Shown piece after piece: positions 9,904 through 19,070 of a stretch of 64,000 nt of DNA. Position numbers and translations under genes: made by a program. Each line of letters opens with the position of its first letter. Position 1 is the stretch's first letter. A model generated the notes under the pieces. The model did not search any database and was not told the DNA's origin. It saw nothing but the letters and a program-made list of their open reading frames with translations. Source of the stretch: CAYZJR01 sp964503045 (GTDB lineage Bacteria > Cyanobacteriota > Vampirovibrionia > Obscuribacterales > Obscuribacteraceae); contig CAZCZI010000007.1 of NCBI GenBank assembly GCA_964503045.1, forward strand, positions 1-64,000, given 5' to 3'.

Positions 9904-10965
9904 ATGAAAATTCATGTTTCGACAATTAAATACGCGGCTTTTAAAGCTTTCGCATTTTGTTCGGCGCTAATGATGGTTCAGACGTGCGCTGCTGTGCCTG
10001 CTTTAGCTGATTCGCCGCGCAAATCGCTGCAGGGCGGTGTCAGTCGTATAGGTGTATTTGAAGCGCCAACCACGACGATGACAGGCACTGTTGATGCATC
10101 GCGATTTGGACGCCCCGACGGCGGCCCGCCACTTAGGTTGATGACTGGCGTTGAGGGGCTGATCGAAACACCGCCGATCTTTCAGAACTCAGTGTCGAAG
10201 GACGCTCCTCCTTCGATGTATAGAGCCTGGCTGGAGAAAGCGCATCCGCAATTTGCGCTGAATGCGAAGATGATACCACCGAAGAGTCTAGTGATTGTCT
10301 ACGGTAAGTACGATGACACTGGTCGCACGATAAGTGGGCTTGGAGTGCCGTATACGACGATCAACACCGGTGATGTGGAAGGATATGATCTGAGTGAAAC
10401 GAAAGTTTTGATTGTCGATTGTCCCGGTGGTTTGTCACCACAGGCGATGAACAAGTTGCGAGATTTCGTTGCGCGTGGTGGTTATCTTTTTACAACTGAT
10501 TGGCTTTTGGACAGTCTTATCGAGAAGACCTTTCCGGGCTACATTTCGTGGAATAAAGCTGTTGCCCGAAAGAAAATGTACGATGCGACTCTGCTTGGAA
10601 AAGATCCGGAGTTGCACAAATGGACTGTGACGAGTGCCTATTGGAAGATGGATATTCACTGCCATCTGATTCACATTATCAATAAGGCAGCAGTCAGGCC
10701 GCTTGCATTCAGTCGCGGGTTAATCGTCGAAGATCCCGATCATCAGGGCTTGCTTGCAGTGATGTTTCCTTTCGGCCGCGGCTATGTGATGCACATGACC
10801 GCACACTTTGATCGCAGTCAGAAGAGTGGAACTATATTGCCTGATCCTGCTCCAGTTATTGGAATAAGTTTGCGTCAAGCAATTGCAATCAACTTTTTTG
10901 TCGCTGGTTTGGAGCGAACCAAGTTAGATCGCTACACGCCCGGTGAAGGTCCGTGGAAGCAGTAG
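9904..10965 (+). CDS. Exported protein with amidotransferase-like (DUF4159-style) fold
   Basis: A 353-residue protein with a Sec signal (hydrophobic core at residues ~12-30, cleavage near A-L-A-D). From residue ~130 the order of elements (V-I-V-Y-G, then G-V-P-Y-T, then K-V-L-I-V-D-C-P-G-G, then L-R-D-F-V-A-R-G-G-Y-L-F) resembles class I glutamine amidotransferase-like folds used as non-catalytic domains in DUF4159/ThuA-type proteins. The usual catalytic Cys-His-Glu triad is not obvious. It is preceded by the CreD-like gene with a 96-base gap and may be cotranscribed. Function unknown; binding or surface role inferred. Confidence 0.65.
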   Translation: MKIHVSTIKYAAFKAFAFCSALMMVQTCAAVPALADSPRKSLQGGVSRIGVFEAPTTTMTGTVDASRFGRPDGGPPLRLMTGVEGLIETPPIFQNSVSKDAPPSMYRAWLEKAHPQFALNAKMIPPKSLVIVYGKYDDTGRTISGLGVPYTTINTGDVEGYDLSETKVLIVDCPGGLSPQAMNKLRDFVARGGYLFTTDWLLDSLIEKTFPGYISWNKAVARKKMYDATLLGKDPELHKWTVTSAYWKMDIHCHLIHIINKAAVRPLAFSRGLIVEDPDHQGLLAVMFPFGRGYVMHMTAHFDRSQKSGTILPDPAPVIGISLRQAIAINFFVAGLERTKLDRYTPGEGPWKQ

Positions 10966-10993
10966 GCTAGCGAGAATTTTTGTCGTAGCGATC

Positions 10994-11752
10994 TTAATTG
11001 CCGTCTTCGGAGCTGTCTGCGCCCTTCACCTGAAGGTTGGACGCTGGTTGTTGCCCCTGCCTAATTTGCTCCAGCTCCTTCTTTTGATCGGCTGTGAGTA
11101 TCGTCTGAACTTTCGCCCACGCGGCCTCGCGCTTTCCTTTGATGCCTTCTCTCAGCTCTTTCATCCTTGCGCCATTGGCACCGCCGCCCCCGCCAGCAGC
11201 TGCAGCTGGAACATCCTGATTCCCCGAACCCTTTCCTTTACTCGCTTCAGCGCCGGCTCCGTTAGCCACGGGGGTGCCGCCCTCACCGTCTCCGCCTCCG
11301 CCGCCGCCGCGTCGTCCGCCGCGCCTGCCGCCGGCAAGGTTAAACATCGTTCTTAACTCTTGTCTGTCGGCCTGAGTTTCCTGCTTGAGCGCTTCAAAAA
11401 TCGCATGAATCTTGTCTTTTTGCTGTTGCGTTAATGACGAGATCTTCTCGATGTCCTGCATTCCCTGGCCGATTCCACCGCCAAAACCACGCCCGCCGCT
11501 AACACCGCCGCCGCGACCGCGACTTTGCCAACCACCGCCTCCACCCGCGCCATCTCCGCGTCCTTGCCAGCCGCCACGCCTGCGCCCACCTCCGCCTTGT
11601 CCAGCCCATCTGCCGCCGCCGGAGCCGCCTTGATCCGTTGCTGCCGAATCTCCTTGCCCCGCCGGAGCCGCCTCATCTGCTAAAGCTTGGCAAAAGCCGC
11701 CACCGCCCAGCAGAAGCAGAGTCGACAATAGAATCAGATTGTTGGTGCGCAT
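10994..11752 (-). CDS. Exported Gly/Arg-rich protein with LTxxQ-type helices
   Basis: About 252 residues starting at ATG 11752, with a signal peptide (N-L-I-L-L-S-T-L-L-L-L) ending near A-L-A-D. An in-frame GTG at 11761 is less likely because it sits too close to the GGAG motif. Residues ~25-100 are a low-complexity Gly/Arg/Gln/Ser tract with R-G-G and G-G-G-R units. A helix follows with L-T-Q-Q-Q-K-D-K-I and a second near the end with L-T-A-D-Q-K-K-E-L, the spacing typical of Spy/CpxP-like periplasmic LTxxQ proteins. A second Gly-rich block lies between them. A periplasmic chaperone-like or polymer-binding role is an inference. It is convergent with the gene ending at 10965. Confidence 0.7.
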   Translation of the reverse strand: MRTNNLILLSTLLLLGGGGFCQALADEAAPAGQGDSAATDQGGSGGGRWAGQGGGGRRRGGWQGRGDGAGGGGGWQSRGRGGGVSGGRGFGGGIGQGMQDIEKISSLTQQQKDKIHAIFEALKQETQADRQELRTMFNLAGGRRGGRRGGGGGGDGEGGTPVANGAGAEASKGKGSGNQDVPAAAAGGGGGANGARMKELREGIKGKREAAWAKVQTILTADQKKELEQIRQGQQPASNLQVKGADSSEDGN

Positions 11753-11829
11753 AAAATTCACTCACTCCATGTGTGCGGGTCCATACTCTTAATACGTTTG
11801 AGACCATCAAAAAGTTCAATCAAAAGAGA

Positions 11830-12564
11830 TTATTTCGTGGTTTTTTTACGAGTTTTATCTACCTGCTTCAGCTCGCTATAGACCGACTTGCGCAATTTTT
11901 CAATGTCCTTGACGGTGTTGTGCAAGATTTGCGCTTGAGTGGCAATCGCCATGTTGTCGAACTTCGGACCTTCCGACAGACTCTTCATTTTGTTGTACAC
12001 GGGCACCATCTGATTCACCAGATCTTTGATCTTTGTCCAATCGGCACTTGCCTGCGAGCTCGCATCTTCAGGCAAAACGACCGCGTTTGCTTCCTTGTAT
12101 AGAATGTCGATCAGTTGAGCGACCTGATAGTTGAAATAGTCCAACCATTTTTTGCGCGGTGGAAGAATTCCCATGGACATCATGCCGCTTGCATCTGGAA
12201 TGGCCGGAATGACCATGGTTCCAATCACGTCGGGTGACATCACCATCACGCTGTCCTGACGTTGCACTTCGCAGAAGACGTTGTTTACAGAACCTAAAAG
12301 GTGGTGGCAGGTGGCTTCTACCTCTTTCACTTCTTTCTCTGCGGTTGCGGCGACGCTCATGACACCGCCTTTGAGTGTGCTGGAGCTGTCAGCGGCAGAA
12401 GTCGAAGGACTCGTCGGTGTCGAAGTGCTGGTGGCGCCGGTGGTGGCGCTGGCTTCGGTTGCAGCCGGCGAGCTGTCTGAATCCTTATCTTTTGCCAGGC
12501 AAGGTGGAGAAGATCCAATTGTTCCAATCAAAAGAACGACAAGGGCTAATCGCAGGGGGTTCAT
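11830..12564 (-). CDS. Exported hypothetical protein with Ser/Thr-rich linker
   Basis: A 244-residue protein with a typical signal peptide (residues 1-24, ending P-C-L-A-K). A low-complexity Ala/Ser/Thr/Pro linker covers residues ~30-65. A helical domain of about 170 residues follows, with two nearby Cys (A-T-C-H-H and V-F-C-E) that could form a disulfide outside the cytoplasm. The C-terminus is Lys-rich. I recognise no family. It lies upstream of the Gly/Arg-rich gene on the same strand with a 77-base gap, so the two exported proteins may be cotranscribed. Confidence 0.7.
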   Translation of the reverse strand: MNPLRLALVVLLIGTIGSSPPCLAKDKDSDSSPAATEASATTGATSTSTPTSPSTSAADSSSTLKGGVMSVAATAEKEVKEVEATCHHLLGSVNNVFCEVQRQDSVMVMSPDVIGTMVIPAIPDASGMMSMGILPPRKKWLDYFNYQVAQLIDILYKEANAVVLPEDASSQASADWTKIKDLVNQMVPVYNKMKSLSEGPKFDNMAIATQAQILHNTVKDIEKLRKSVYSELKQVDKTRKKTTK

Positions 12565-12631
12565 TTGCGTTCCTCACAGATTTGACGGGTTCATAGAATA
12601 GCAGATTGGTGTCCCAGGGTTATCTAGGGGG

Positions 12632-13375
12632 TTATCTAAGAGGCGCTTCCAAGAGAAGCTGTTCATATGGCAGTTTTGCAGGGTCGGTCGCTGTCAGCAG
12701 CTTCCTGTATGCATACGTTTTTACCATCATTGTGTTGATTTTCGCTGGAATCACGCCTGCAAGCAGAATCAAGCTGCCCAGCCACTCGATGAAGCCGCAA
12801 ATCACGTACAAATAGAAGAGACTCAGCCTCGAGCCGTCGGTTATTGCCCAGCTGGCTTTCATTGCCTCGATTGGTCCGAGGTCTTTTTCAATTATGAAGA
12901 ACGGTGCAAACTGCAGCGCCATCATTAGGTAGAAGCCAGGAAAAATAAAGCACAAGAATCCCAGTCCAAGAGCGATGGCGTTTAAGAACATGCATAGCGA
13001 GTAGTTCCAAAGGCGACGGTATGTGCACTTGTCGAACACTATTTTGGAATTCAGCTTTTCTCCTTCCAGAGCGGCTAGTTGGAGGTTGTAGGTGCCTAGT
13101 GAAATGCAAACAGACAAGATTGAAACTGCTAGTCCAAGCAGCGACGAGATTATGAATTTGCCGGGGGAAAAGTCCATCCAGATAAACACGGCTATGTCCA
13201 GAATCGTGATCAAAAGCGGATATGTATACACAGCGCCGAGCACTACCATGACGCCCCAGAAGTTGCGTACCATGCAGTTCCAGCCGTTGCCGACACAATC
13301 TTCGAGTGAAATTGATTCCGTGGTTGGAGCTGGTTCAGATTGCGTCTCGATTGGCTGAAGCTGAGAGTCGTCCAT
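12632..13375 (-). CDS. Multi-pass integral membrane protein
   Basis: A 247-residue protein starting at the ATG whose first base is 13375, two bases after the stop of the GGDEF-EAL gene, which indicates coupled translation. After a ~30-residue polar N-terminus there are about six membrane segments. The signature F-F-I-I-E-K-D-L-G-P-I-E-A-M-K-A-S-W with I-T-D-G after it resembles the E-x-x-x-x-x-A-L-K-x-S motif found in DUF975/YckC-type membrane proteins. The coupling to a cyclic-di-GMP enzyme suggests the two act together, but no partner function can be read from the sequence. Confidence 0.75.
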   Translation of the reverse strand: MDDSQLQPIETQSEPAPTTESISLEDCVGNGWNCMVRNFWGVMVVLGAVYTYPLLITILDIAVFIWMDFSPGKFIISSLLGLAVSILSVCISLGTYNLQLAALEGEKLNSKIVFDKCTYRRLWNYSLCMFLNAIALGLGFLCFIFPGFYLMMALQFAPFFIIEKDLGPIEAMKASWAITDGSRLSLFYLYVICGFIEWLGSLILLAGVIPAKINTMMVKTYAYRKLLTATDPAKLPYEQLLLEAPLR

Positions 13376-13377
13376 TC

Positions 13378-15384
13378 TTACTTGCGCTCTACCGAATATG
13401 TTACGCTGCGAGGTTGATTTGCAGGTGCGGGCAATACTTCCAGCAGCCCGCCCCAGAGCCAACCTTGTCCATACGTGATTCCGATCTCTTTTAGTATCGG
13501 AAGGTCTTCGTTTGTTTCAATACCTTCGGCAACTATTTCCGCGCCAAGCGACTTCGCGACGTTTGCCAACCGGCGCAGCAAGCGGGATTTCGCTGGCTCA
13601 TTGGAGAGACCGCTGACGTATTTTCTGTCGACTTTCACCACATCTGGTTCGAGCAAAATGAGGGTTTCGAGTGAACTTCTGCCGAATCCCACGTCATCGA
13701 TGGCAACCAGTATTCCGTGTTGCTTCAATGCGTTGACGTGATCTCGCAGATAGCTGGGGTCTCCGATGAATTGCTGTTCGCTTATCTCGAGGCAGAATAC
13801 ATGATGATTCGCTTTGTCCGGAGGTGGAAATAGTGCCAGCAGATTTTCGATTGGAGTATCGAGAATTGTTGAAGGGAACAGATTGATGTGAATGCGCATG
13901 TTTGGCGCAACATCGTTGGCACCATCAAGGCAGAGTTTGAGACACTGCAGATCGACGGTGGTGAGAATGTTGTTTTCGACGCAGATGCGGAAGAAGTCGG
14001 CTGGGCTCTCGTAGGCACCGTCAGGGCCGCGCGAGAGAATCTCATATCCTGCAACGAGATCGGAGTTTAGATCGAGGATTGGCTGATACACGACTCTAAA
14101 TTGATTTGGATCTGTGAGCAGTTCGAGTGTTGATTTTGAAGTCGGTGACTCTTCGTCTGATGCGCCTTCCCTTGCCAATGCAACTCGGTTTTTTCCGGAT
14201 TGTTTGCCGCGTTTGAGTGCCGTGCGAGAAAGTGCTACCACTTCTTCTGCCGATACGGTCTTGTTCGGAAGATTGGCAACACCGATGCTGACAGTAACTG
14301 TTACGACTTCCGAGGCGCTTCTAAGAGGTGCATCGGAAACTGCCATTCTGATTCGTTCGGCGACCCGCATTGCGTACGCAAGCTGAGTGTCGGGAAGCAG
14401 CACGATAAATTCGTCGCCGCCTGTTCGTGCAACATGATCTGATGGACGCAACGTGGCGACGATTCGGTTTGCCACTTCCTTTAGTATCACGTCGCCGGTG
14501 GCATGTCCGAGACCTTCGTTGATTCGCCTGAAGTTGTCCAAGTTGATGAGGAGCGCGACAAGCTGTCCACCTGCACGGCCCACGCGATTCTCCTCGACGG
14601 TAAGAACCTGCTGCATCCCGCGCATGTTTAAGACTTCGGTTAGGAAATCGACATTTGCCAACCGCTCCAACTGTTCCTTTGCATTTTGCAGCTCTGTTTG
14701 GAGCTGGCGGATTTTCTTCTCCTGATTGTCAGTCGGGAAATCGGGAACCGCCAAGGGAGTAATTTTGGGAGGATTGCTCGCGATAAACCAAACAATTCCA
14801 ATGAGAATCATTGATGCGCCGCCCAGAATCCAATAAGACGCGCCTGTAGACAATAAACTAAGCTGCTTGAGTTTGTCTTTCAAAAGTTGCAGCTCGTCGA
14901 ATTGTGCTTTTGCAAGCGATGCGACGATGTCTTGCGCGTCTTTCAATTCTCTTGTGGTCAGCAAGACTGACTTCGCTGATTCGTCACCGCTCTTAGAGCG
15001 ATATTGAGCGGAAGCCTTGAATTGATCGATTGCTGAATAGATGCGAACACCGAGATCGCGGAAGCGCTCGTTATAGTGCAAGTCGTCAGCCTGGATGTTC
15101 TTGATTGCCTCCAGGTGCTGTTTTACGCTTGCCGCTGCTTCGCTGAATTCATTGAGATGCTGACTGGAACCAGTGATGATGTAGCTTTGATGCTCGAATT
15201 CCGCATCGCGGAAGCTGTCTTGAATGGTCTGCAATTCCCTAATCAGCTGAAGGTGCGCCTCGACCCAGCGTTCTGTATCCTCATGGCTCTTGGGGTGCAA
15301 CATCGATAAACCTAGAGTCAAACACAGCACAACCAGAGCACAGACTAGTGCCGAAGTTGCATTCCTGTTTGAAAGAGAAAGCAT
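13378..15384 (-). CDS. CHASE3-GGDEF-EAL cyclic-di-GMP turnover protein
   Basis: About 668 residues from ATG 15384 (a GTG at 15465 is also in frame). It has a membrane segment at the N-terminus, a ~130-residue four-helix sensor of CHASE3 type (E-H-Q-S-Y-I-I-T-G), a second membrane segment and a short coiled coil. The GGDEF domain is intact (G-G-D-E-F) with an R-P-S-D inhibitory site upstream, so it should make cyclic di-GMP. The EAL domain has E-I-L in place of E-A-L, which keeps the metal-binding Glu. N-L-F, E-I-S-E-Q, I-D-D-V-G-F-G, K-V-D-R-K and E-G-I-E-T are also present, so hydrolysis is plausible. The gene is first in an operon with the membrane protein at 12632. Confidence 0.9.
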   Translation of the reverse strand: MLSLSNRNATSALVCALVVLCLTLGLSMLHPKSHEDTERWVEAHLQLIRELQTIQDSFRDAEFEHQSYIITGSSQHLNEFSEAAASVKQHLEAIKNIQADDLHYNERFRDLGVRIYSAIDQFKASAQYRSKSGDESAKSVLLTTRELKDAQDIVASLAKAQFDELQLLKDKLKQLSLLSTGASYWILGGASMILIGIVWFIASNPPKITPLAVPDFPTDNQEKKIRQLQTELQNAKEQLERLANVDFLTEVLNMRGMQQVLTVEENRVGRAGGQLVALLINLDNFRRINEGLGHATGDVILKEVANRIVATLRPSDHVARTGGDEFIVLLPDTQLAYAMRVAERIRMAVSDAPLRSASEVVTVTVSIGVANLPNKTVSAEEVVALSRTALKRGKQSGKNRVALAREGASDEESPTSKSTLELLTDPNQFRVVYQPILDLNSDLVAGYEILSRGPDGAYESPADFFRICVENNILTTVDLQCLKLCLDGANDVAPNMRIHINLFPSTILDTPIENLLALFPPPDKANHHVFCLEISEQQFIGDPSYLRDHVNALKQHGILVAIDDVGFGRSSLETLILLEPDVVKVDRKYVSGLSNEPAKSRLLRRLANVAKSLGAEIVAEGIETNEDLPILKEIGITYGQGWLWGGLLEVLPAPANQPRSVTYSVERK

Positions 15385-15445
15385 GTTTGAGCAGTAAGGT
15401 TTATCAGCACAAGCCAAAGGGAGGGTACGAGGAGTACTTACACCA

Positions 15446-16611
15446 ATGAGCCTAAATATAAACACTGGCCTTCATTATCGGACATGGTTTTTGTGCCGGC
15501 ATCCTTTCGAGCTCGTCCTTTTGGTTGTCGACTGCCCAAACCGTTGACCATTGATCTTCGAGCTTGGTTTCATTTACTGGTTGTATTGCGCCTTTAGTGA
15601 TATGGAGGTAAAGGCCGAGCAGGCGGAAGAGGCTCGGCAAATCGCCGCACATATCAATAAGTTCTTGCAGAGCGCTATGGCGATCGCCGCCAAAAACAGA
15701 TTTGCTGGAGCGAACAAAGAGTTGCTCGTACACAACGAAGATCTCGTTAAGGAGTGCCGTCACGAACTGCAAATTCTATATACATACACAGCCAAGAACC
15801 CTGAGCAGAAAAAACTTCTAGACAACGTCAACGCTTCACTCGAAGTCGGTATTAAGCAAGCTCAAGAGATTCAGGAATGTATAGCGAAAAGAGATCTCGA
15901 AACTGCGGTTAGACTGCGAAGGGAGCTGCCGGTATTGCTTAGGCAGACCATGAAGACTCTTGAGACTTTCGGGAAAGAGGCGTCGCGCCTTGAAGAGTTT
16001 GCACCACATATAGTGACACTGAGGCGAGACTTGATTAGGCAAGCGTTAACAATCGGTATCTCGCTCAATCTTGCGATTGCATTTGTGCTTGCTCTCGTAG
16101 TCAATAAAAACATCGTAAAGCGGCTGCGTATCCTGTCGGACAATGCGCGGGCGGTTGAGCTCGACTTGCCGTTGATCGTTGCATCCAGGATGCAGTAAAA
16201 ACAGTTTCTCCTCAGGCTGAGGCAAAGGGTATAACGATCCAATACGAGACCAATGAATCCTTAGTAAATGCCGATGCTGAAAGACTTGTCCAAGTGCTGG
16301 TCAATCTGTTGTCGAATGCCGTCAAATTTTCTGCGGCAGACTCGAAGGTAATTATTCAGGCTACTTCCTGCGACAACATGTTGAAGATTGAGATCACAGA
16401 CAGCGGCCCTGGAATTCCGGCTGAGCATCAAAACAAAATCTTCGATCGCTTTCAGCAAGTAAGCATCGATGATTCGAAGAAGCTTGGCGGAGCCGGTCTC
16501 GGATTGGCGATTTGCAAATCGATCGTAGAACAGCAAGGCGGCCAAATCGGTGTCGAAAGCGAACTTGGTGCGGGTGCGAAGTTTTGGTTTACAGTGCCTC
16601 GCTGCTCGTGA
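15446..16611 (+). pseudogene. Sensor histidine kinase remnant lacking the HisKA domain
   Basis: The frame from 15551 encodes a membrane-linked helical sensor (L-I-F-E-L-G-F-I-Y-W-L-Y, then a four-helix bundle), a second membrane segment and the first part of a HAMP domain. At about 16160-16175 the frame breaks and ends at 16198. A second frame, open from about 16171, resumes with the pre-ATPase region (D-A-V-K-T-V) and a full HATPase domain: N-box L-L-S-N-A-V-K-F, D-S-G-P-G-I-P, G-G-A-G-L-G-L. The rest of HAMP and the phospho-acceptor His helices are missing, so this is an internal deletion plus frameshift. Upstream, the frame from an ATG at 15446 is closed by TGA at 15545-15547, so the N-terminus may also be damaged. 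GTTGA flanks the junction on both sides (16153 and 16171), compatible with a slippage deletion. Confidence 0.8.
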
Positions 16612-16670
16612 TGATCGATCACGAGATCAATGCAGCGAAAAATGGGACACGAATTTCGTGATCACGCGCC

Positions 16671-16703
16671 GCGAGATCACGTGCCGCGAGATCTCGCTTT
16701 TTT
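16671..16703 (+). terminator. Intrinsic terminator after the kinase remnant
   Basis: The 8-base arm GCGAGATC (16671-16678) pairs with GATCTCGC (16690-16697), loop 11 bases, followed by six T. It would end transcripts coming from the histidine kinase remnant. It faces the glnN terminator 30 bases away. Confidence 0.7.
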
Positions 16704-16734
16704 GCTCACCCGTCGTTCGAGACCAAGCTCTAGC

Positions 16735-16763
16735 AAAAAGGGGCGGCTCCAAAGAGCCACCCC
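16735..16763 (-). terminator. Intrinsic terminator of the glnN operon
   Basis: Read on the minus strand, GGGGTGGCTC pairs with GAGCCGCCCC (one T-G wobble) around a four-base loop, followed by five T. It lies 24 bases after the glnN stop codon and is the natural end of the yjbQ-glnN transcript. Confidence 0.85.
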
Positions 16764-16787
16764 TCATCGCTAAGGCTTTTAACGACC

Positions 16788-19040
16788 TTAGTAGATGTAG
16801 AGCATCTCGCGGAATTTGGGCAGCGGCCACAGTGAGTCGTCCACGATTGTTTCCAACTCGTCTGCTGCGTTCCTCACGCGGTCCATTGCCGGCAGAACCT
16901 TTTGCTGGTAGAACTTGGCGTGCTTGAATGCATCGTGTTCTCCATTGTCTTCTTCGCGGCTCGCGGCTTCGAGATTTTCCAAAGACATTCTCAACTTCGC
17001 GACCTTTTCGCACAGTTCCCGCAGCATATTTTCTTCAGCGGAAAGATTGAGTCCGCTGACGGCAGCTTTGGTTTGAACGATTGTAGTTGCGAGGCGTTGT
17101 TGATATTCGAGCGCGGCAGGCAGGATCATTGTCGTTGCAATCGACTCTGTCAGTATCGCTTCGAGGTGAATGGTCTTGCAGTAGCTTTCCAACATGATGT
17201 TGTAACGGCTCACCAACTCATCTTCTTCCAGAATGCGATACTTGGCGAACAGCTCTTTCGCTTCCTTGCTGATTAAGGTCGGAAGCGATTCAACAGTGTT
17301 GTGGTTGTTGGGCAAGCCACGCTTAGCGGCTTCGTTGTGCCATTCCTGCGAATAGTTGTCGCCGTTGAAGAGAATCTTCTCGTTTTCTTTCAAAGTGTCT
17401 CTTACGACTTTTTCGATGGCAGCAGTGAGTTCGGCACCACCTTTCACGGCTTTCTCAATCTCCGTGGATACATAGTCGAGAGAGTCTGCAACCATGGCAT
17501 TGAGAACTGTGTTTGGCCATGCGATTGCTTGGCTGGAGCCGACGGCTCTGAACTCGAACTTGTTGCCTGTGAAAGCAAATGGCGATGTTCTGTTGCGATC
17601 GGAGTCGTCTCTCGGGAGGTCCGGAAGACTGCTCACGCCAAACTCGAGAATCTTGCCTGGTTTGTCTGAAGCTTTCTTGCCGTCGATGACGCCCTTCACG
17701 ATCTCGGTGAGTCTGTCGCCGAGGAAGATGCTCATGATTGCTGGAGGAGCTTCGTTAGCGCCAAGTCTGTGGTCGTTGCCTGCGAATGCAACGCTGGCTC
17801 TCAATAGTCCGCCGTACTTGTGTACTGCGCGGATTACCGCTGTGAGCACAACCAGGAATTGGGTGTTTTCGTGTGGCAATTTGCCTGGTTCGAGCAGGTT
17901 GTTGCCTTGGTCATCGGCCATAGACCAGTTGTTGTGCTTGCCACTGCCGTTGATACCAGTGAACGGCTTCTCGTGGAAGAGGCAGCGCAATCCATGCTTT
18001 TGCGCCGTCTTCTTAAAGACTTCCATCAGAAGCATGTTGTGGTCGGTCGCGACGTTGCTGCTTTCGAACACTGGAGCAACTTCAAACTGCGCAGGTGCAA
18101 CTTCGTTGTGACGTGTCTTAACCGGTACGCCGAGTTTGTAGAGTTCATTTTCGGCATCCATCATGAAGGCGAGGACGCGTTCTTTGATCGAACCCCAGTA
18201 GTGATCTTCCATTTCCTGACCTTTAGGAGGTCTGGCGCCGAAGAGAGCACGACCAGCGTTAATGATGTCCGGACGGGCGAGATAGAATGCTTCGTCGATG
18301 AGGAAATATTCTTGTTCCGGTCCGACCGTGCAATTGACTCTCTTAACTTCTTTGTTGCCCAAGAGATTCAGCAATCGCACGCCTTGCTTGTTGATCGCCT
18401 CCAATGAGCGCAGAAGCGGCGTCTTCTTGTCCAACGCATGTCCGCTGAACGAGCAGAACACGGATGGAATACAAAGTGTCTTGCCGTTGACGCTTTCCAT
18501 AATGAACGCCGGCGAGGTAGGATCCCAGCCGGTGTAGCCGCGTGCTTCGAATGTCGATCGAATGCCGCCTGACGGGAAGCTCGATGCGTCAGGTTCGCCC
18601 TGAATCAAGCACTTGCCGGAGAACTCCAAAAGCGCTGCGCCGTCTTCACTCGACACCAAGAATGCATCATGCTTCTCGGCTGTCAGTCCGGTCATTGGAA
18701 GAAACCAGTGTGTGTAGTGCGTGCAGCCTTTCGATAGCGCCCAATCTTTCATGGCATTGGCAATCACGTCTGCCATCGATGGATCCAAGCGTTCCCCTTG
18801 ATCCAAAACTCGAATCAACGCTTTGTACACTGTCTTAGGAAGCAGCGTGCGCATTACGTTGCGGTTGAAGACGTTGGCGCCGAATACTTCGGAAACCGGC
18901 GTCTTTTGATAATCTACCGTTGCTTGCACCGGATCTCTGGCCTGAATTGAATGCATTGCCGCGCGTCGACCAGATGCGTGCAGCGCTTGTCCACTTCTAT
19001 TCACTTGAATCCTATGTTTGCTTTCTGTATGCACTGTCAT
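16788..19040 (-). CDS. glnN: Glutamine synthetase, type III
   Basis: A 750-residue enzyme that makes glutamine from glutamate, ammonia and ATP in the cytoplasm. The length and motifs identify GSIII, found in many cyanobacteria and Bacteroidetes, rather than the ~470-residue GSI. Conserved stretches include G-P-E-Q-E-Y-F-L-I-D, R-H-N-E-V-A-P-A-Q-F-E, H-N-M-L-L-M-E-V and G-S-G-K-H-N-N-W-S, which carry metal and substrate ligands. The N-terminal extension of ~35 residues is basic and variable. The ATG follows GGAGG by about 11 bases. It is 30 bases downstream of yjbQ on the same strand and ends in a strong terminator, so the two form an operon. Confidence 0.95.
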   Translation of the reverse strand: MTVHTESKHRIQVNRSGQALHASGRRAAMHSIQARDPVQATVDYQKTPVSEVFGANVFNRNVMRTLLPKTVYKALIRVLDQGERLDPSMADVIANAMKDWALSKGCTHYTHWFLPMTGLTAEKHDAFLVSSEDGAALLEFSGKCLIQGEPDASSFPSGGIRSTFEARGYTGWDPTSPAFIMESVNGKTLCIPSVFCSFSGHALDKKTPLLRSLEAINKQGVRLLNLLGNKEVKRVNCTVGPEQEYFLIDEAFYLARPDIINAGRALFGARPPKGQEMEDHYWGSIKERVLAFMMDAENELYKLGVPVKTRHNEVAPAQFEVAPVFESSNVATDHNMLLMEVFKKTAQKHGLRCLFHEKPFTGINGSGKHNNWSMADDQGNNLLEPGKLPHENTQFLVVLTAVIRAVHKYGGLLRASVAFAGNDHRLGANEAPPAIMSIFLGDRLTEIVKGVIDGKKASDKPGKILEFGVSSLPDLPRDDSDRNRTSPFAFTGNKFEFRAVGSSQAIAWPNTVLNAMVADSLDYVSTEIEKAVKGGAELTAAIEKVVRDTLKENEKILFNGDNYSQEWHNEAAKRGLPNNHNTVESLPTLISKEAKELFAKYRILEEDELVSRYNIMLESYCKTIHLEAILTESIATTMILPAALEYQQRLATTIVQTKAAVSGLNLSAEENMLRELCEKVAKLRMSLENLEAASREEDNGEHDAFKHAKFYQQKVLPAMDRVRNAADELETIVDDSLWPLPKFREMLYIY

Positions 19041-19070
19041 TCTGCTTTCTTCCTCCCACTCTAGTTTCTA

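Noticed and set aside
11412..11633. Proline-rich plus-strand frame
   Set aside because: It is the complement of the Gly/Arg-rich tract of the exported protein.
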